Source of the DNA: Arthrobacter sp. Alg241-R88
Lineage (GTDB): Bacteria > Actinomycetota > Actinomycetes > Actinomycetales > Micrococcaceae
Reading direction: 5' to 3'
Assembly: GCF_900537115.1 (NCBI RefSeq)
Contig: NZ_UNRG01000009.1
Span: 82,488-146,487 of the forward strand
DNA: 64,000 bases
The translations under genes were made by a program, and so were the position numbers. The notes beneath the pieces were generated by a model. That model searched no databases. It was given only the letters and a program-made list of their open reading frames with translations, and was not told the origin of the DNA. This document shows positions 40,431 to 48,293 of this stretch, piece after piece. The first letter of the stretch is position 1. Every line of letters starts with the position of its first letter.

Positions 40431-41693
40431 CTAGGCGGAAAGGGCCGCCCGTTCCGGCGACGGCCGTCCGTCCGCGAACCAGCGCGGGAAGGTGATATCG
40501 AACAGTTGCTCGCGGGCCAGTTCGGCTCCTCCGCGCAGCGGTTCGCGCTCATCGTTAACGGAGAGGGTGATGGTGAGGTCGCGGGTGGCCAGCGGCAGGG
40601 ATAGTTCGTAGACGCGTTGGCGTACTTCGGCAAGGAACACTTCGCCGGCCGATCCCATGGCACCGCCAATGACAATAACTCCGGGGTTGAACATGTTCAC
40701 AAGGGCGGAAATGGTCTCGCCCGCCACGCGCGCAGACTTTTGGACGAGGGTGATGGCCAGGGAGTCCCCCGCCTGGGCTGCAAGGGTAATCTCTTCGAGC
40801 GAAAGCCCTCCCTTCTTTGCCAGCGAGGCCAGGGACGTGTTGACGCCTTCCTTGATGGCCTCTTCCGCGTCCCGGATCAGCGCCCAGCCGCCGGCAACGG
40901 CTTCCAGGCAGCCGGTCTTGCCGCAGCGGCATTGGGCGTCGGAGTCGGACACCCGGACATGGCCGATGTCGCCTGCCGCACCGTTGGCGCCGCGGTGGAT
41001 CCGGCCCTTGGACAGCAGGCCGGCTCCGATGCCCGAGCCGATCTTGCAGTAAATGAGGTCTGCCAGCGAGTCGCGCCGGCGGGCGCGTTCGCCAAGGGCA
41101 AGCAGGTTGGAGTCGTTATCCACCCACACGGGCGCCTTGAACCGTTCCTCGAAGGGCGTCCGGACGTCGAAGCCGTTCCATCCGGGCATGATCGGAGGTG
41201 CCACGGGCTGTCCCGAGGCGAAGTCCACTGGTCCGGGAAGGCCCACCACTACTCCCCAGACCGGCACGTCGGGATGCTGCCCGAGTACTTTCTCCACGAG
41301 GGTCATGACCGCATCGATGGTTTTCTCCGGACCCTGCGCGATATCCCAGGTGCGGTGCGTGTGTTCCAGGATGTCGCCGTCGAGCGCTGCTACGCCGACC
41401 CTGATATGAGCCGCTCCAAGGGCGCAGATGACGATGTGTCCCTGCTCCGCGCGAAAGCGGAGGGTCCGGGGTGCGCGGCCGCCGGACGAGGCCCCGAACT
41501 CGCCCTCGCCGAGGAAACCCATGGAGATGGCCTGATCCACGCGCTGACTGACGACACCCCTGCCGAGCCCGGTAACCTTGCCGATTTCGGGCCGCGTGGT
41601 GGCCTCGCCCGTTCGCACCAGGTTGACGATCCGCAGGAGGCTCGTCACTTCATCCGTCTGTGCCCCAAAGCGGAGGGTGGAGTCTGTGCTCAT
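40431..41693 (-). CDS. ROK-family transcriptional repressor
   Basis: 420 residues from ATG 41693. Winged helix at about 15-75 (LLRIVNLVRTGEATTRPEIG, GLGRGVVSQRVDQAISMGFL), then the ROK sugar-kinase-like fold: VVVGLPGPVDFASG, WVDNDSNLLALGE, KIGSGIGAGLLSKGRIHRGA and the zinc motif CRCGKTGCLEAVAGG. Regulators of this family sense sugars and repress catabolic genes. Divergent from the Gfo/Idh gene at 41797. Located inside the island, it is a second candidate, besides LysR, for the ACTTATGT/ACTTAGG boxes. Confidence 0.88.
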   Translation of the reverse strand: MSTDSTLRFGAQTDEVTSLLRIVNLVRTGEATTRPEIGKVTGLGRGVVSQRVDQAISMGFLGEGEFGASSGGRAPRTLRFRAEQGHIVICALGAAHIRVGVAALDGDILEHTHRTWDIAQGPEKTIDAVMTLVEKVLGQHPDVPVWGVVVGLPGPVDFASGQPVAPPIMPGWNGFDVRTPFEERFKAPVWVDNDSNLLALGERARRRDSLADLIYCKIGSGIGAGLLSKGRIHRGANGAAGDIGHVRVSDSDAQCRCGKTGCLEAVAGGWALIRDAEEAIKEGVNTSLASLAKKGGLSLEEITLAAQAGDSLAITLVQKSARVAGETISALVNMFNPGVIVIGGAMGSAGEVFLAEVRQRVYELSLPLATRDLTITLSVNDEREPLRGGAELAREQLFDITFPRWFADGRPSPERAALSA

Positions 41694-41719
41694 GTCAACA
41701 ATTCTCACATAGATCAGCC

Positions 41720-41770
41720 CACTAAGGTGCGGATAAGCGCGACTATAGCCAGAAGCGTCCTTACTTAGGA
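41720..41770. promoter_or_regulatory. Divergent ROK / Gfo-Idh control region with CTTAG boxes
   Basis: CACTAAGGTG (41720-41729, i.e. CACCTTAGTG on the minus strand) and TTACTTAGGAATAAT (41761-41775) lie in the 103-base space between the ROK gene and the Gfo/Idh gene. They share CTTAG in opposite orientation; the second resembles the ACTTATGT boxes elsewhere. Candidate autoregulatory site. Confidence 0.4.
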
Positions 41771-41796
41771 ATAATAGAGACAAAAGTGAGGAGGCG

Positions 41797-42840
41797 ATGA
41801 TGCCTTGGAGTGTGGGGATACTCGGAGCGGGGCCGGGCGTTGCGGCGCTGCATTTGCCGGTGCTGGGACGCGTGGGGGACCTGTACAAGGTGGTCCATAT
41901 TGCCGACGCCGGTAGTGGCCGTGCGCGGGTGCTTGCGGAAAGGCTTGGCGCACGCTGGTCGGAGGGGGAGGCGGACCTCCTCGCCGATCCGGGAGTGGAT
42001 GTGGTGGCCGTCTGCAGCCCGCCCGGTGAACATGCCCGGCAGATCCTCGGCGCGGTAGCGGCCGGAAAGCGCGCAATCTTCTGCGAGAAACCGCTGGCCA
42101 CCAGCAGGGAGGAAGCCGATGACGTCATTTCTGCATGCCGGGCCGCAGGCACGCTCCTGTTGGTGGGAACGAACCACCTGTTTGATGCTGCGTGGGGGCG
42201 CGCGAAGCACCATCTTGTCGCCCTCGAGGGCCGCGTGCAGGCCGTCTCCGTGACGCTGGCGCTGCCGCCGAATGACAGGTACCACCGACTGGTGGCCGAG
42301 GGCCGTTCCCTGGATCCTGCCCGGCGGGGGCGCCCCGACCTTGGCAACGCCGCGGTAGCGGCAGGCATCCTGCGGCAGTTGCTGACCGGGCTCGCGATCC
42401 ATGATCTTCCTGCCGTGCGGGACATCGCGCCCGGCGTCGATGAAATTGCCTACGCAAGAATCATTGCGCCAATTGGCTACCTCGTGGGGTACCGGACCGG
42501 CGGAGTCCTGGTCCAACTGGCGCTCACCATGCTGCCCGAGGGGCCGGATGCCCTCTGGCGGATGAGCATCGCCACCACCCATGACCGCATCGAGGTGAAC
42601 TTTCCGCCCGCCTTTGTCCATGCCGGAAGCGCCGCCATCCGCGTGCGAAGCGTGGACGGGCACTGGACGGAGTATCCGCGGGACGAGGAAGACGGCTATG
42701 TGGCGGAGTGGCGCCTGCTGGCCTCGCTCCTGCAGGGTGATGCCCCCGTGGAGTACGACGAACTGCTGGCTGACTCGCATTTTGCCATCGGGCTCGCCGA
42801 TGCTGCGGCAGCCAAAGTCCTGGAAGGGGTGCCGCTATGA
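41797..42840 (+). CDS. Gfo/Idh/MocA family oxidoreductase (second copy)
   Basis: 347 residues; ATG 41797 behind GTGAGGAGG. N-terminal WSVGILGAGPGVAALHLPVL (glycine loop altered: GAGPGV), AVCSPPGEH and the hallmark CEKPLATS near residue 97. The C-terminal substrate domain is little conserved with the copy at 35343, so a different substrate is likely. Overlaps the next gene by four bases (ATGA at 42837). Probably a keto/hydroxyl oxidoreductase acting on a sugar from the glycosides. Confidence 0.83.
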   Translation: MMPWSVGILGAGPGVAALHLPVLGRVGDLYKVVHIADAGSGRARVLAERLGARWSEGEADLLADPGVDVVAVCSPPGEHARQILGAVAAGKRAIFCEKPLATSREEADDVISACRAAGTLLLVGTNHLFDAAWGRAKHHLVALEGRVQAVSVTLALPPNDRYHRLVAEGRSLDPARRGRPDLGNAAVAAGILRQLLTGLAIHDLPAVRDIAPGVDEIAYARIIAPIGYLVGYRTGGVLVQLALTMLPEGPDALWRMSIATTHDRIEVNFPPAFVHAGSAAIRVRSVDGHWTEYPRDEEDGYVAEWRLLASLLQGDAPVEYDELLADSHFAIGLADAAAAKVLEGVPL

Positions 42841-43625
42841 GCCGGAACGGCGCATTCTGCGTCTTCACCGCGTTGCCCGCCTACACTGCCGCTGTTGCTG
42901 AGCTTCCCGTCAGTGCTGCACTCACAGAGGACAGCCGTGGTGCCGTGGTGGTGGTGCCCGGAGCCGGGAATTGGTGGCAGGGCATGCTGGCCGCCCGGGC
43001 CGGGGGAGCTTCGGCGGTGGTGCTGGCGGATCCTGCTGTCCTGTCGCGGGGAGCCGTTGAGTCGGAGCGGTGGCCCGGGGACATCCCGGTGATCGTTGAG
43101 CGGCCCCGGCTGCGTCCCGATGTTGTGGCCGATGCGGTCCGGGCAAGGCGAGGCAGTGCGATCCGCCTGGTCACCGTCGAATGTGCCGGTCCGGCCGCCG
43201 GCCTTGACGGCGCCATCCTCGACGGCTTCGGCTGGGCGCGGTCCCTGGCCGGGGCGTCCCTGACGCTGCGCGCGGGCATTGCCGCGCCGCAGGGCAGGAT
43301 TGCATTGCTGGATTCGGAGGGTCCCGGTTCCGCCCCCGCCACCCTTTCGGCAACCGCCGTCGGTGGCCTCCGCGCCGGAGGCCTGCTCCAGGTGCTGGCC
43401 CTGGGGGAGGTTCGGACGGAAGTGACCGTCGACCAGCCCGCCTGCCTGACCCGGGTGGAGACCGTCACCGAAGAAGGGACCTTACGGGCTCCGGACCGCT
43501 ATGAGTCCTCGGCGCGCCTGGCCCTTCGCCGGGCGATAGACGCCTGCTTGTCGGGTGAACCGGCAGCTGACCTGGATGAGCTACTCCAGGACCTGGTCCT
43601 GACCCGGGCCCTGCGCGATGCGTAG
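42837..43625 (+). CDS. Unrecognised protein coupled to the Gfo/Idh gene
   Basis: 262 residues; ATG 42837 overlaps the upstream stop. No family is recognised. Opening AFCVFTALPAYTAAVAELPV is mildly hydrophobic; VVVVPGAGNWWQGMLAARAG and SAVVLADPAVLSRGAVESER look like alternating beta strands and helices (Rossmann-like), and IRLVTVECAGPAAGLDGAIL precedes a second alpha/beta half. The C-terminus is helical (LALRRAIDACLSGEPAADLD). The tight coupling suggests a partner or second step of the Gfo/Idh reaction. Function unknown. Confidence 0.7.
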   Translation: MSRNGAFCVFTALPAYTAAVAELPVSAALTEDSRGAVVVVPGAGNWWQGMLAARAGGASAVVLADPAVLSRGAVESERWPGDIPVIVERPRLRPDVVADAVRARRGSAIRLVTVECAGPAAGLDGAILDGFGWARSLAGASLTLRAGIAAPQGRIALLDSEGPGSAPATLSATAVGGLRAGGLLQVLALGEVRTEVTVDQPACLTRVETVTEEGTLRAPDRYESSARLALRRAIDACLSGEPAADLDELLQDLVLTRALRDA

Positions 43626-43656
43626 GAGGTCCTCGCCAAGATGTTTGATTCGCACA

Positions 43657-43692
43657 CTCTTATGTTGTTTTCTGACTAAAGTGCAGTATCAT
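43657..43692 (+). promoter_or_regulatory. Promoter of the DHA2 MFS gene with XRE-like box
   Basis: -35 TTGTTT (43665-43670) and -10 TATCAT (43687-43692) with a 16-base spacer. The spacer and -10 read ACTAAAGTGCAGTATCAT, almost the same as ACTAAAGGTGCAGTATGAT in the XRE promoter (14549-14579, minus strand). A CTCTTATGT box (43657-43665) abuts the -35. Confidence 0.5.
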
Positions 43693-43795
43693 GGATAACG
43701 GCGCCGGGGTTCCTTCCGGACCCGTTCTCCGGTGTGATGGTGCGCCGGAGGCACACCACGTCGCGTCGACGGCCCGATCGTTCGGGTAGATCACT

Positions 43796-45292
43796 ATGCC
43801 ACTTTCGCCTTTGAGACTCCGTCTCCTTGTTGTCTCCCTGCTCTCGGTCTCCTTCCTCGGAGCCCTGGACCATACAGTGGTGTCCACTTCCCTGGCCACC
43901 ATCTCCGGTGACCTGGGCGCCCTGACGCTCATGAGCTGGGTTGTGGTGGGCTACACCCTCGCCAGCACCGTGCTGCTGCCGGTACTCGGCAAGCTCGGTG
44001 ACGTGCTGGGCGCCCGCCGGATCTTCATCGGTTCGCTGGTGATGTTCCTCGCCGCTTCCCTGGCCTGCGGTTTCGCGACCGATATGGCGTGGCTGATTGC
44101 CGCCCGCGTCCTGCAGGGCATGAGCTCCGCGGGCCTGCAGCTGATGTCCCAGACGATCATTGCCCGCGTCACCAGCCAGCGGGAACGGCCCCGCTACATG
44201 GCCATCATCGGCGCGGCCTTCCCCATGGCCATCCTGGTGGGGCCCGTGCTCGGCGGCGCCATCACTGACTACTGGGGCTGGCAGTGGGTTTTCTGGATCA
44301 ATATCCCCGTTGGTGCGGCGGCCCTGGCCCTTGCGCTGATTGCTGTGCCGCACCTGGAGCCAGGCCCTGCGCCCCGCCACTTTGACGTTGCCGGGGCGGC
44401 AGTTTTCACTACCTCATTGGTGGCCCTCGTACTCGCAGTCACCTCGGCAGCAGAGCGCAATGCAGGCGCCGCCACAGCTGCTGCGCTCGCGGTCAGCGTC
44501 CTGGGCTTCGTGGCGTTCTTCTTTATCGAGCGGCGTGCACCCGAACCCATCGTGCCGCTCCACTTCTTCGCCAACCGGACCATCGCTGCCGGCACGGCAC
44601 TCTCGGCGATCATCGGCGTCGGCCTCTTCTCCATCACCGCCTACCTGCCCACGTACTTCCAGATGGCCTACCAGACCACGGCCACCGTGTCCGGCCTCGT
44701 TCCGATCGCCACGGTGTTCGGCATGCTGGTCAGCAACCTGCTGACCGGATGGCTGGCCAGCCGGACAGGGCAGTACCGGGTTTTCCCGATCGTGGGAACC
44801 ATGATGGGGGCCGCCGGGCTTTCGGTGATGGCCATGCTGCCTGCGGGCCTTCCGCTGTGGGTTCCCATGATGGTGATGGCCGTCGTGGGGATGGGCACCG
44901 GCGCGTTTATGAGCCTGATCGTGGCCGTAGTGCAGGGCGCCGCCCCAGCCAGCCAGACCGGCACCATCACGGCCACCATCAACCTCGTGCGGCAGGTGGG
45001 GTCCACAGTGGCGACGGCGGTCATCGGCGGAGTGATTGGCTTCGGCGTCGCCGCCCTCCTGCCGGCAGGCCTTGATGCTTCCACACTGACGCCGCAGCTG
45101 GTGCACGCCGCCGCACCTGCCATCCAGGCCAGCGTGGCCCAGATCTACAGCTCAGTCTTCACACCGATCTTCATTGCCCTGGCGGCCACCTACGCGGTGG
45201 GGATTGTGGCGGCGGTCCTGCTTCCGCACGGCCGCCTCTCCGACGACCCCGTTCCCGCTTCCACCACCACTTCCGAATCCCTCTCGGCCTGA
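43796..45292 (+). CDS. MFS transporter, DHA2 (EmrB/QacA) family
   Basis: 498 residues, about 14 membrane segments. Helix 1 LSVSFLGALDHTVVSTSLATI has the Asp-His-Thr signature of DHA2 proteins; loop 2-3 GKLGDVLGARRIFIG; motif C-like GAAFPMAILVGPVLGGAITD in helix 5. Typical DHA2 members export drugs or metabolites by proton antiport. Located directly before a CarA-like oxidase (17 bases), it may move an aglycone or glycoside. The ribosome-binding site before ATG 43796 is weak. Confidence 0.87.
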   Translation: MPLSPLRLRLLVVSLLSVSFLGALDHTVVSTSLATISGDLGALTLMSWVVVGYTLASTVLLPVLGKLGDVLGARRIFIGSLVMFLAASLACGFATDMAWLIAARVLQGMSSAGLQLMSQTIIARVTSQRERPRYMAIIGAAFPMAILVGPVLGGAITDYWGWQWVFWINIPVGAAALALALIAVPHLEPGPAPRHFDVAGAAVFTTSLVALVLAVTSAAERNAGAATAAALAVSVLGFVAFFFIERRAPEPIVPLHFFANRTIAAGTALSAIIGVGLFSITAYLPTYFQMAYQTTATVSGLVPIATVFGMLVSNLLTGWLASRTGQYRVFPIVGTMMGAAGLSVMAMLPAGLPLWVPMMVMAVVGMGTGAFMSLIVAVVQGAAPASQTGTITATINLVRQVGSTVATAVIGGVIGFGVAALLPAGLDASTLTPQLVHAAAPAIQASVAQIYSSVFTPIFIALAATYAVGIVAAVLLPHGRLSDDPVPASTTTSESLSA

Positions 45293-45308
45293 TTTCAAAG
45301 GAGACATC

Positions 45309-46877
45309 ATGTCCAACCCCACCATTGCCATCGTCGGCAGCGGACCCATCGGCTCCACCTACGCCCGGGTGCTCCTGGAGCAGGTCCCGAACGCCCGGGT
45401 GGTGATGTTCGAAGCCGGGCCGCAGCTCACGGACGTCCCCGGCGGGAGCGTCCGCAACATCCCAGATCCTGCCGAAAAGGCTCGTGCCCGGGAAATGTCC
45501 CAGGGCCCGCAGGCCGGCGCCTACCGGGAATCGCTTGGCATTCCGGCAGGCACTGTCACCGAAGGCATGTTCACGGCCCGGCAGGGCACCCACCTCCTGG
45601 ACTTCGGCGGTGCGGGCTCCGCCCACGCCCCCTCCTTCCCGGCCGCGGCTGCGGCCACCAACGTGGGAGGCCAGGGCGCCCACTGGACCTGCGCGACGCC
45701 GTCGCCCGCCTTCAGCGAGAAGATCCCTTTTATCGCCGACGACGAGTGGGATGGCCTGATTGCGGACGCCAAGCAGCTGCTGCACGTCCACAGTGCCGCA
45801 TTTGCGGACTCCAAGGTGGGCGAAGCCATCCGGTCCCTCCTCGATGAAGAGTTCGGTGCGGAACTGCCGGAAGGTTATGGGGTGGGCACCCTTCCCGTAG
45901 CCGGGGATCCGCAGCCTGACGGGTCCGTGCGCTGGGCGGGTGCCGACGTCGTCCTTGGCCCGCTCGTGGACAAGGACAGCCCGCTTTCGAAGCAGTTCGA
46001 ACTCCGCGACCTCACCCTGGTGCGCCGGGTGGAACTGGACGGACGGCGGGTCACCGGGGTCACCATCCAGGATCTCCGGACGGGGGAAACGTCCTTTGTG
46101 GCAGCCGACATCGTGGTGGTGGCCGCCGATGCCTTCCGCTCCCCGCAGCTTTTGTGGGCCTCCGGCGTCCGGCCGCAGGCCCTGGGCCACTACCTGACCG
46201 AGCATCCCGTGGTCATCTCCACGGTGGCCCTGGATGCCGAGAAGATGGGGCGGTTCGCCACCGAGGAGGACCTCAAGGGTGAGCTGGCCCGGCGCGCGCT
46301 GAATTCCGCCGATCCGGTGGCGGCGGTGAACCGGATCCCGTTCTCGGAGCCGGAGCACCCCTTCTCGGTCCAGGTGATGTATACCGAGACCACGCCGTTT
46401 CCCATGGAGCCGGGCACCCCGTACGCGGAGAACCGCTGGGGCTACGTCAACATGGGCTACGGCCTGCGCAAGCACCCGCGCTACGAGGACGCCGTCACCT
46501 TCGACGACAACGAGCCGGACTACCGCGGTTTCCCGAACATGACCATCGACTATGCGCTCACGGAGCGGGAGGAAACGGAGATCGCCCAGGCCACGGAACG
46601 GCTGCGCCGTGCCGGCAAGGCCCTTGGCGTCTTTGTTGCCGAGCCCAGGCTGATGCCCAACGGCTCCAGCCTGCACTACCAGGGCACCATGCGGATGGGT
46701 GCCAACGATGACGGGACCTCGGTGGCGGATCCGTGGTCCCGGGTGTGGGGCTACGAGAACCTGGTGGTGGGCGGCAACGCGCTGATTCCGACGGCGACGG
46801 CGATGAACCCCACCCTCATGAGCGTTGCCATTGCGGTGCGCGGGGCCCGGAAGGTTGCGGAGGAACTGGGGTCCTGA
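45309..46877 (+). CDS. Second GMC oxidoreductase, CarA-like candidate
   Basis: 522 residues; ATG 45309 behind AAAGGAGA. FAD-binding IAIVGSGPIGSTYARVLLEQ (complete GxGxxG), VGGQGAHWTCATPSP, and the catalytic-type pair His456 in SLHYQGTMRMG and Asn500 in AMNPTLMSVAIAVRGARKVA. Same architecture as the protein at 30721 but clearly diverged, for example an extra segment around 330-400. Expected to oxidise a sugar hydroxyl (C3 of the glucosyl group in CarA) with FAD and O2, cytoplasmic. Co-transcribed with the MFS gene; no deglycosidase genes adjoin it, so it may feed any of the five alpha/beta sets. Confidence 0.78.
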   Translation: MSNPTIAIVGSGPIGSTYARVLLEQVPNARVVMFEAGPQLTDVPGGSVRNIPDPAEKARAREMSQGPQAGAYRESLGIPAGTVTEGMFTARQGTHLLDFGGAGSAHAPSFPAAAAATNVGGQGAHWTCATPSPAFSEKIPFIADDEWDGLIADAKQLLHVHSAAFADSKVGEAIRSLLDEEFGAELPEGYGVGTLPVAGDPQPDGSVRWAGADVVLGPLVDKDSPLSKQFELRDLTLVRRVELDGRRVTGVTIQDLRTGETSFVAADIVVVAADAFRSPQLLWASGVRPQALGHYLTEHPVVISTVALDAEKMGRFATEEDLKGELARRALNSADPVAAVNRIPFSEPEHPFSVQVMYTETTPFPMEPGTPYAENRWGYVNMGYGLRKHPRYEDAVTFDDNEPDYRGFPNMTIDYALTEREETEIAQATERLRRAGKALGVFVAEPRLMPNGSSLHYQGTMRMGANDDGTSVADPWSRVWGYENLVVGGNALIPTATAMNPTLMSVAIAVRGARKVAEELGS

Positions 46878-47058
46878 CACGCTTCCGGTTCGGTTGTCGC
46901 CCTGGAGTCCCTGGCGTCCTGCCATCCGTCCCGTGGATACCAGCTATCCCAAATCCATGATTCCCGGATAGTCCAAGGGTTGTCACAGTGAGGGAAGTCA
47001 CTCTCCAGCGCCTGAACGCGCTGAAACCCTCCGTGACCATCAGAGGCTAAGGAATTCA

Positions 47059-48279
47059 ATGGAGAATATTCAGCTCACGGATACCGGGACCAGGAATGCG
47101 GCACCCGGCCCCTCGGGGACTCGAAAGGCCGGACGGCTGCAGGCAACCCTCTTGGTTGCCGGCAGCTGCATGCCGGTGCTGGGCGCCGTCCTTTTGGCAC
47201 CCATCCTGCCCACCCTGAACCAGGCGTTCCCGGGCACACCGGGCGTCGCCATCCTGGTGCCGCTCACCCTCACGCTGCCGGCGCTGTTCGTGGCACTCTT
47301 CTCACCGCTCGCGGGCTACGTCGCCGACAGGGTGGGCCGCAAGCAATTGCTGATCTTCGCCATGCTGGCCTACGCTGCGTTCGGGACGGCGCCGCTGTGG
47401 CTAAACACCCTCGAGTCCATCGCGCTGTCCAGGGTGGGCGTCGGAATTGCGGAAGCCGCCATCATGACGTGCTGCACCACCCTCATCACCGACTACTACG
47501 CCGGCGAACAGCGGAACAAATACCTGGGCCTGCAGACCATGGTCAGCGCGCTCGCCGCCACCGCGTTCTTCGCCCTCGGCGGCGCCCTGGGCAGCATCAG
47601 CTGGCGGACGCCGTTCTGGCTCTACGCGGTCAGCGCGGTGCTCGTTATCCCCATGGTTTTCAAGCTGTGGGAGCCGGCAAAGAGCCAGCCCACGACGGCG
47701 GAAAGGACGCCGGTGCCATGGCGGCAGATCGGTGCCCCGGCCGCAGTGACGCTGTTCGGCGGGATCGTTTTTTATGCGCTCATCGTCCACCTGCCCTACG
47801 TCATTACCGGACTGGGCGTGGGCGATGCGGCCCTCATTGGACTCGCTGCGGCCATCGCGTCCCTGGCAACCGCGGCAGGCGCCATCTCCTTCCGTTTCCT
47901 GGCCAAGCTGGGCACGCGGAACCTGCTGGCGCTCGCCTTCGGGCTGGCCGCCGTCGGACTTTCCCTGGTCTCCGTCGCGGGGAGCGTGCCGCTGGCAATT
48001 GCTGGCGCCGTCGTCGCCAGTGCCGGGACCGGTGTGCTGCTGCCCACCCTGCTGACGTGGGCCGTGAACGGACTTGAATTCCAGCAGCGCGGGCGGGGCA
48101 CCGGCATCTGGACCGGCACTTTGTTCATCGGCCAGTTCCTGACGCCCATCGTCCTCGGTGCGGCCGCGGCGGGGCTCGGCAGCCTCGGGTTTGCCTTGGG
48201 CGCTTTGGGCATCGCGTGCGCTGTGGCCCTCCTCGCTGTCCTGGTGCGGGGACCCCGGATGGTGCCGGTCAGCCACTAG
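47059..48279 (+). CDS. MFS transporter (12 helices)
   Basis: 406 residues; ATG 47059 after TAAGGAA. Loop 2-3 reads SPLAGYVADRVGRKQLLIFA; helix 4 GVGIAEAAIMTCCTTLITDY; no long loops. Similar to DHA1-type/sugar-metabolite porters. The first 25 residues are hydrophilic. It converges on the GH3 glucosidase gene, 14 bases between stops. Transport direction and substrate are unknown; the location suggests a glycoside, sugar or aglycone. Confidence 0.84.
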   Translation: MENIQLTDTGTRNAAPGPSGTRKAGRLQATLLVAGSCMPVLGAVLLAPILPTLNQAFPGTPGVAILVPLTLTLPALFVALFSPLAGYVADRVGRKQLLIFAMLAYAAFGTAPLWLNTLESIALSRVGVGIAEAAIMTCCTTLITDYYAGEQRNKYLGLQTMVSALAATAFFALGGALGSISWRTPFWLYAVSAVLVIPMVFKLWEPAKSQPTTAERTPVPWRQIGAPAAVTLFGGIVFYALIVHLPYVITGLGVGDAALIGLAAAIASLATAAGAISFRFLAKLGTRNLLALAFGLAAVGLSLVSVAGSVPLAIAGAVVASAGTGVLLPTLLTWAVNGLEFQQRGRGTGIWTGTLFIGQFLTPIVLGAAAAGLGSLGFALGALGIACAVALLAVLVRGPRMVPVSH

Positions 48280-48293
48280 AAGCGGATGTCCAC

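Noticed and set aside
43691..43789. A 32-codon open frame starting ATGGATAACG and stopping six bases before the MFS ATG, as a leader peptide
   Set aside because: Its ATG overlaps the -10 box, so it would lie upstream of the transcript start; there is no ribosome-binding site.
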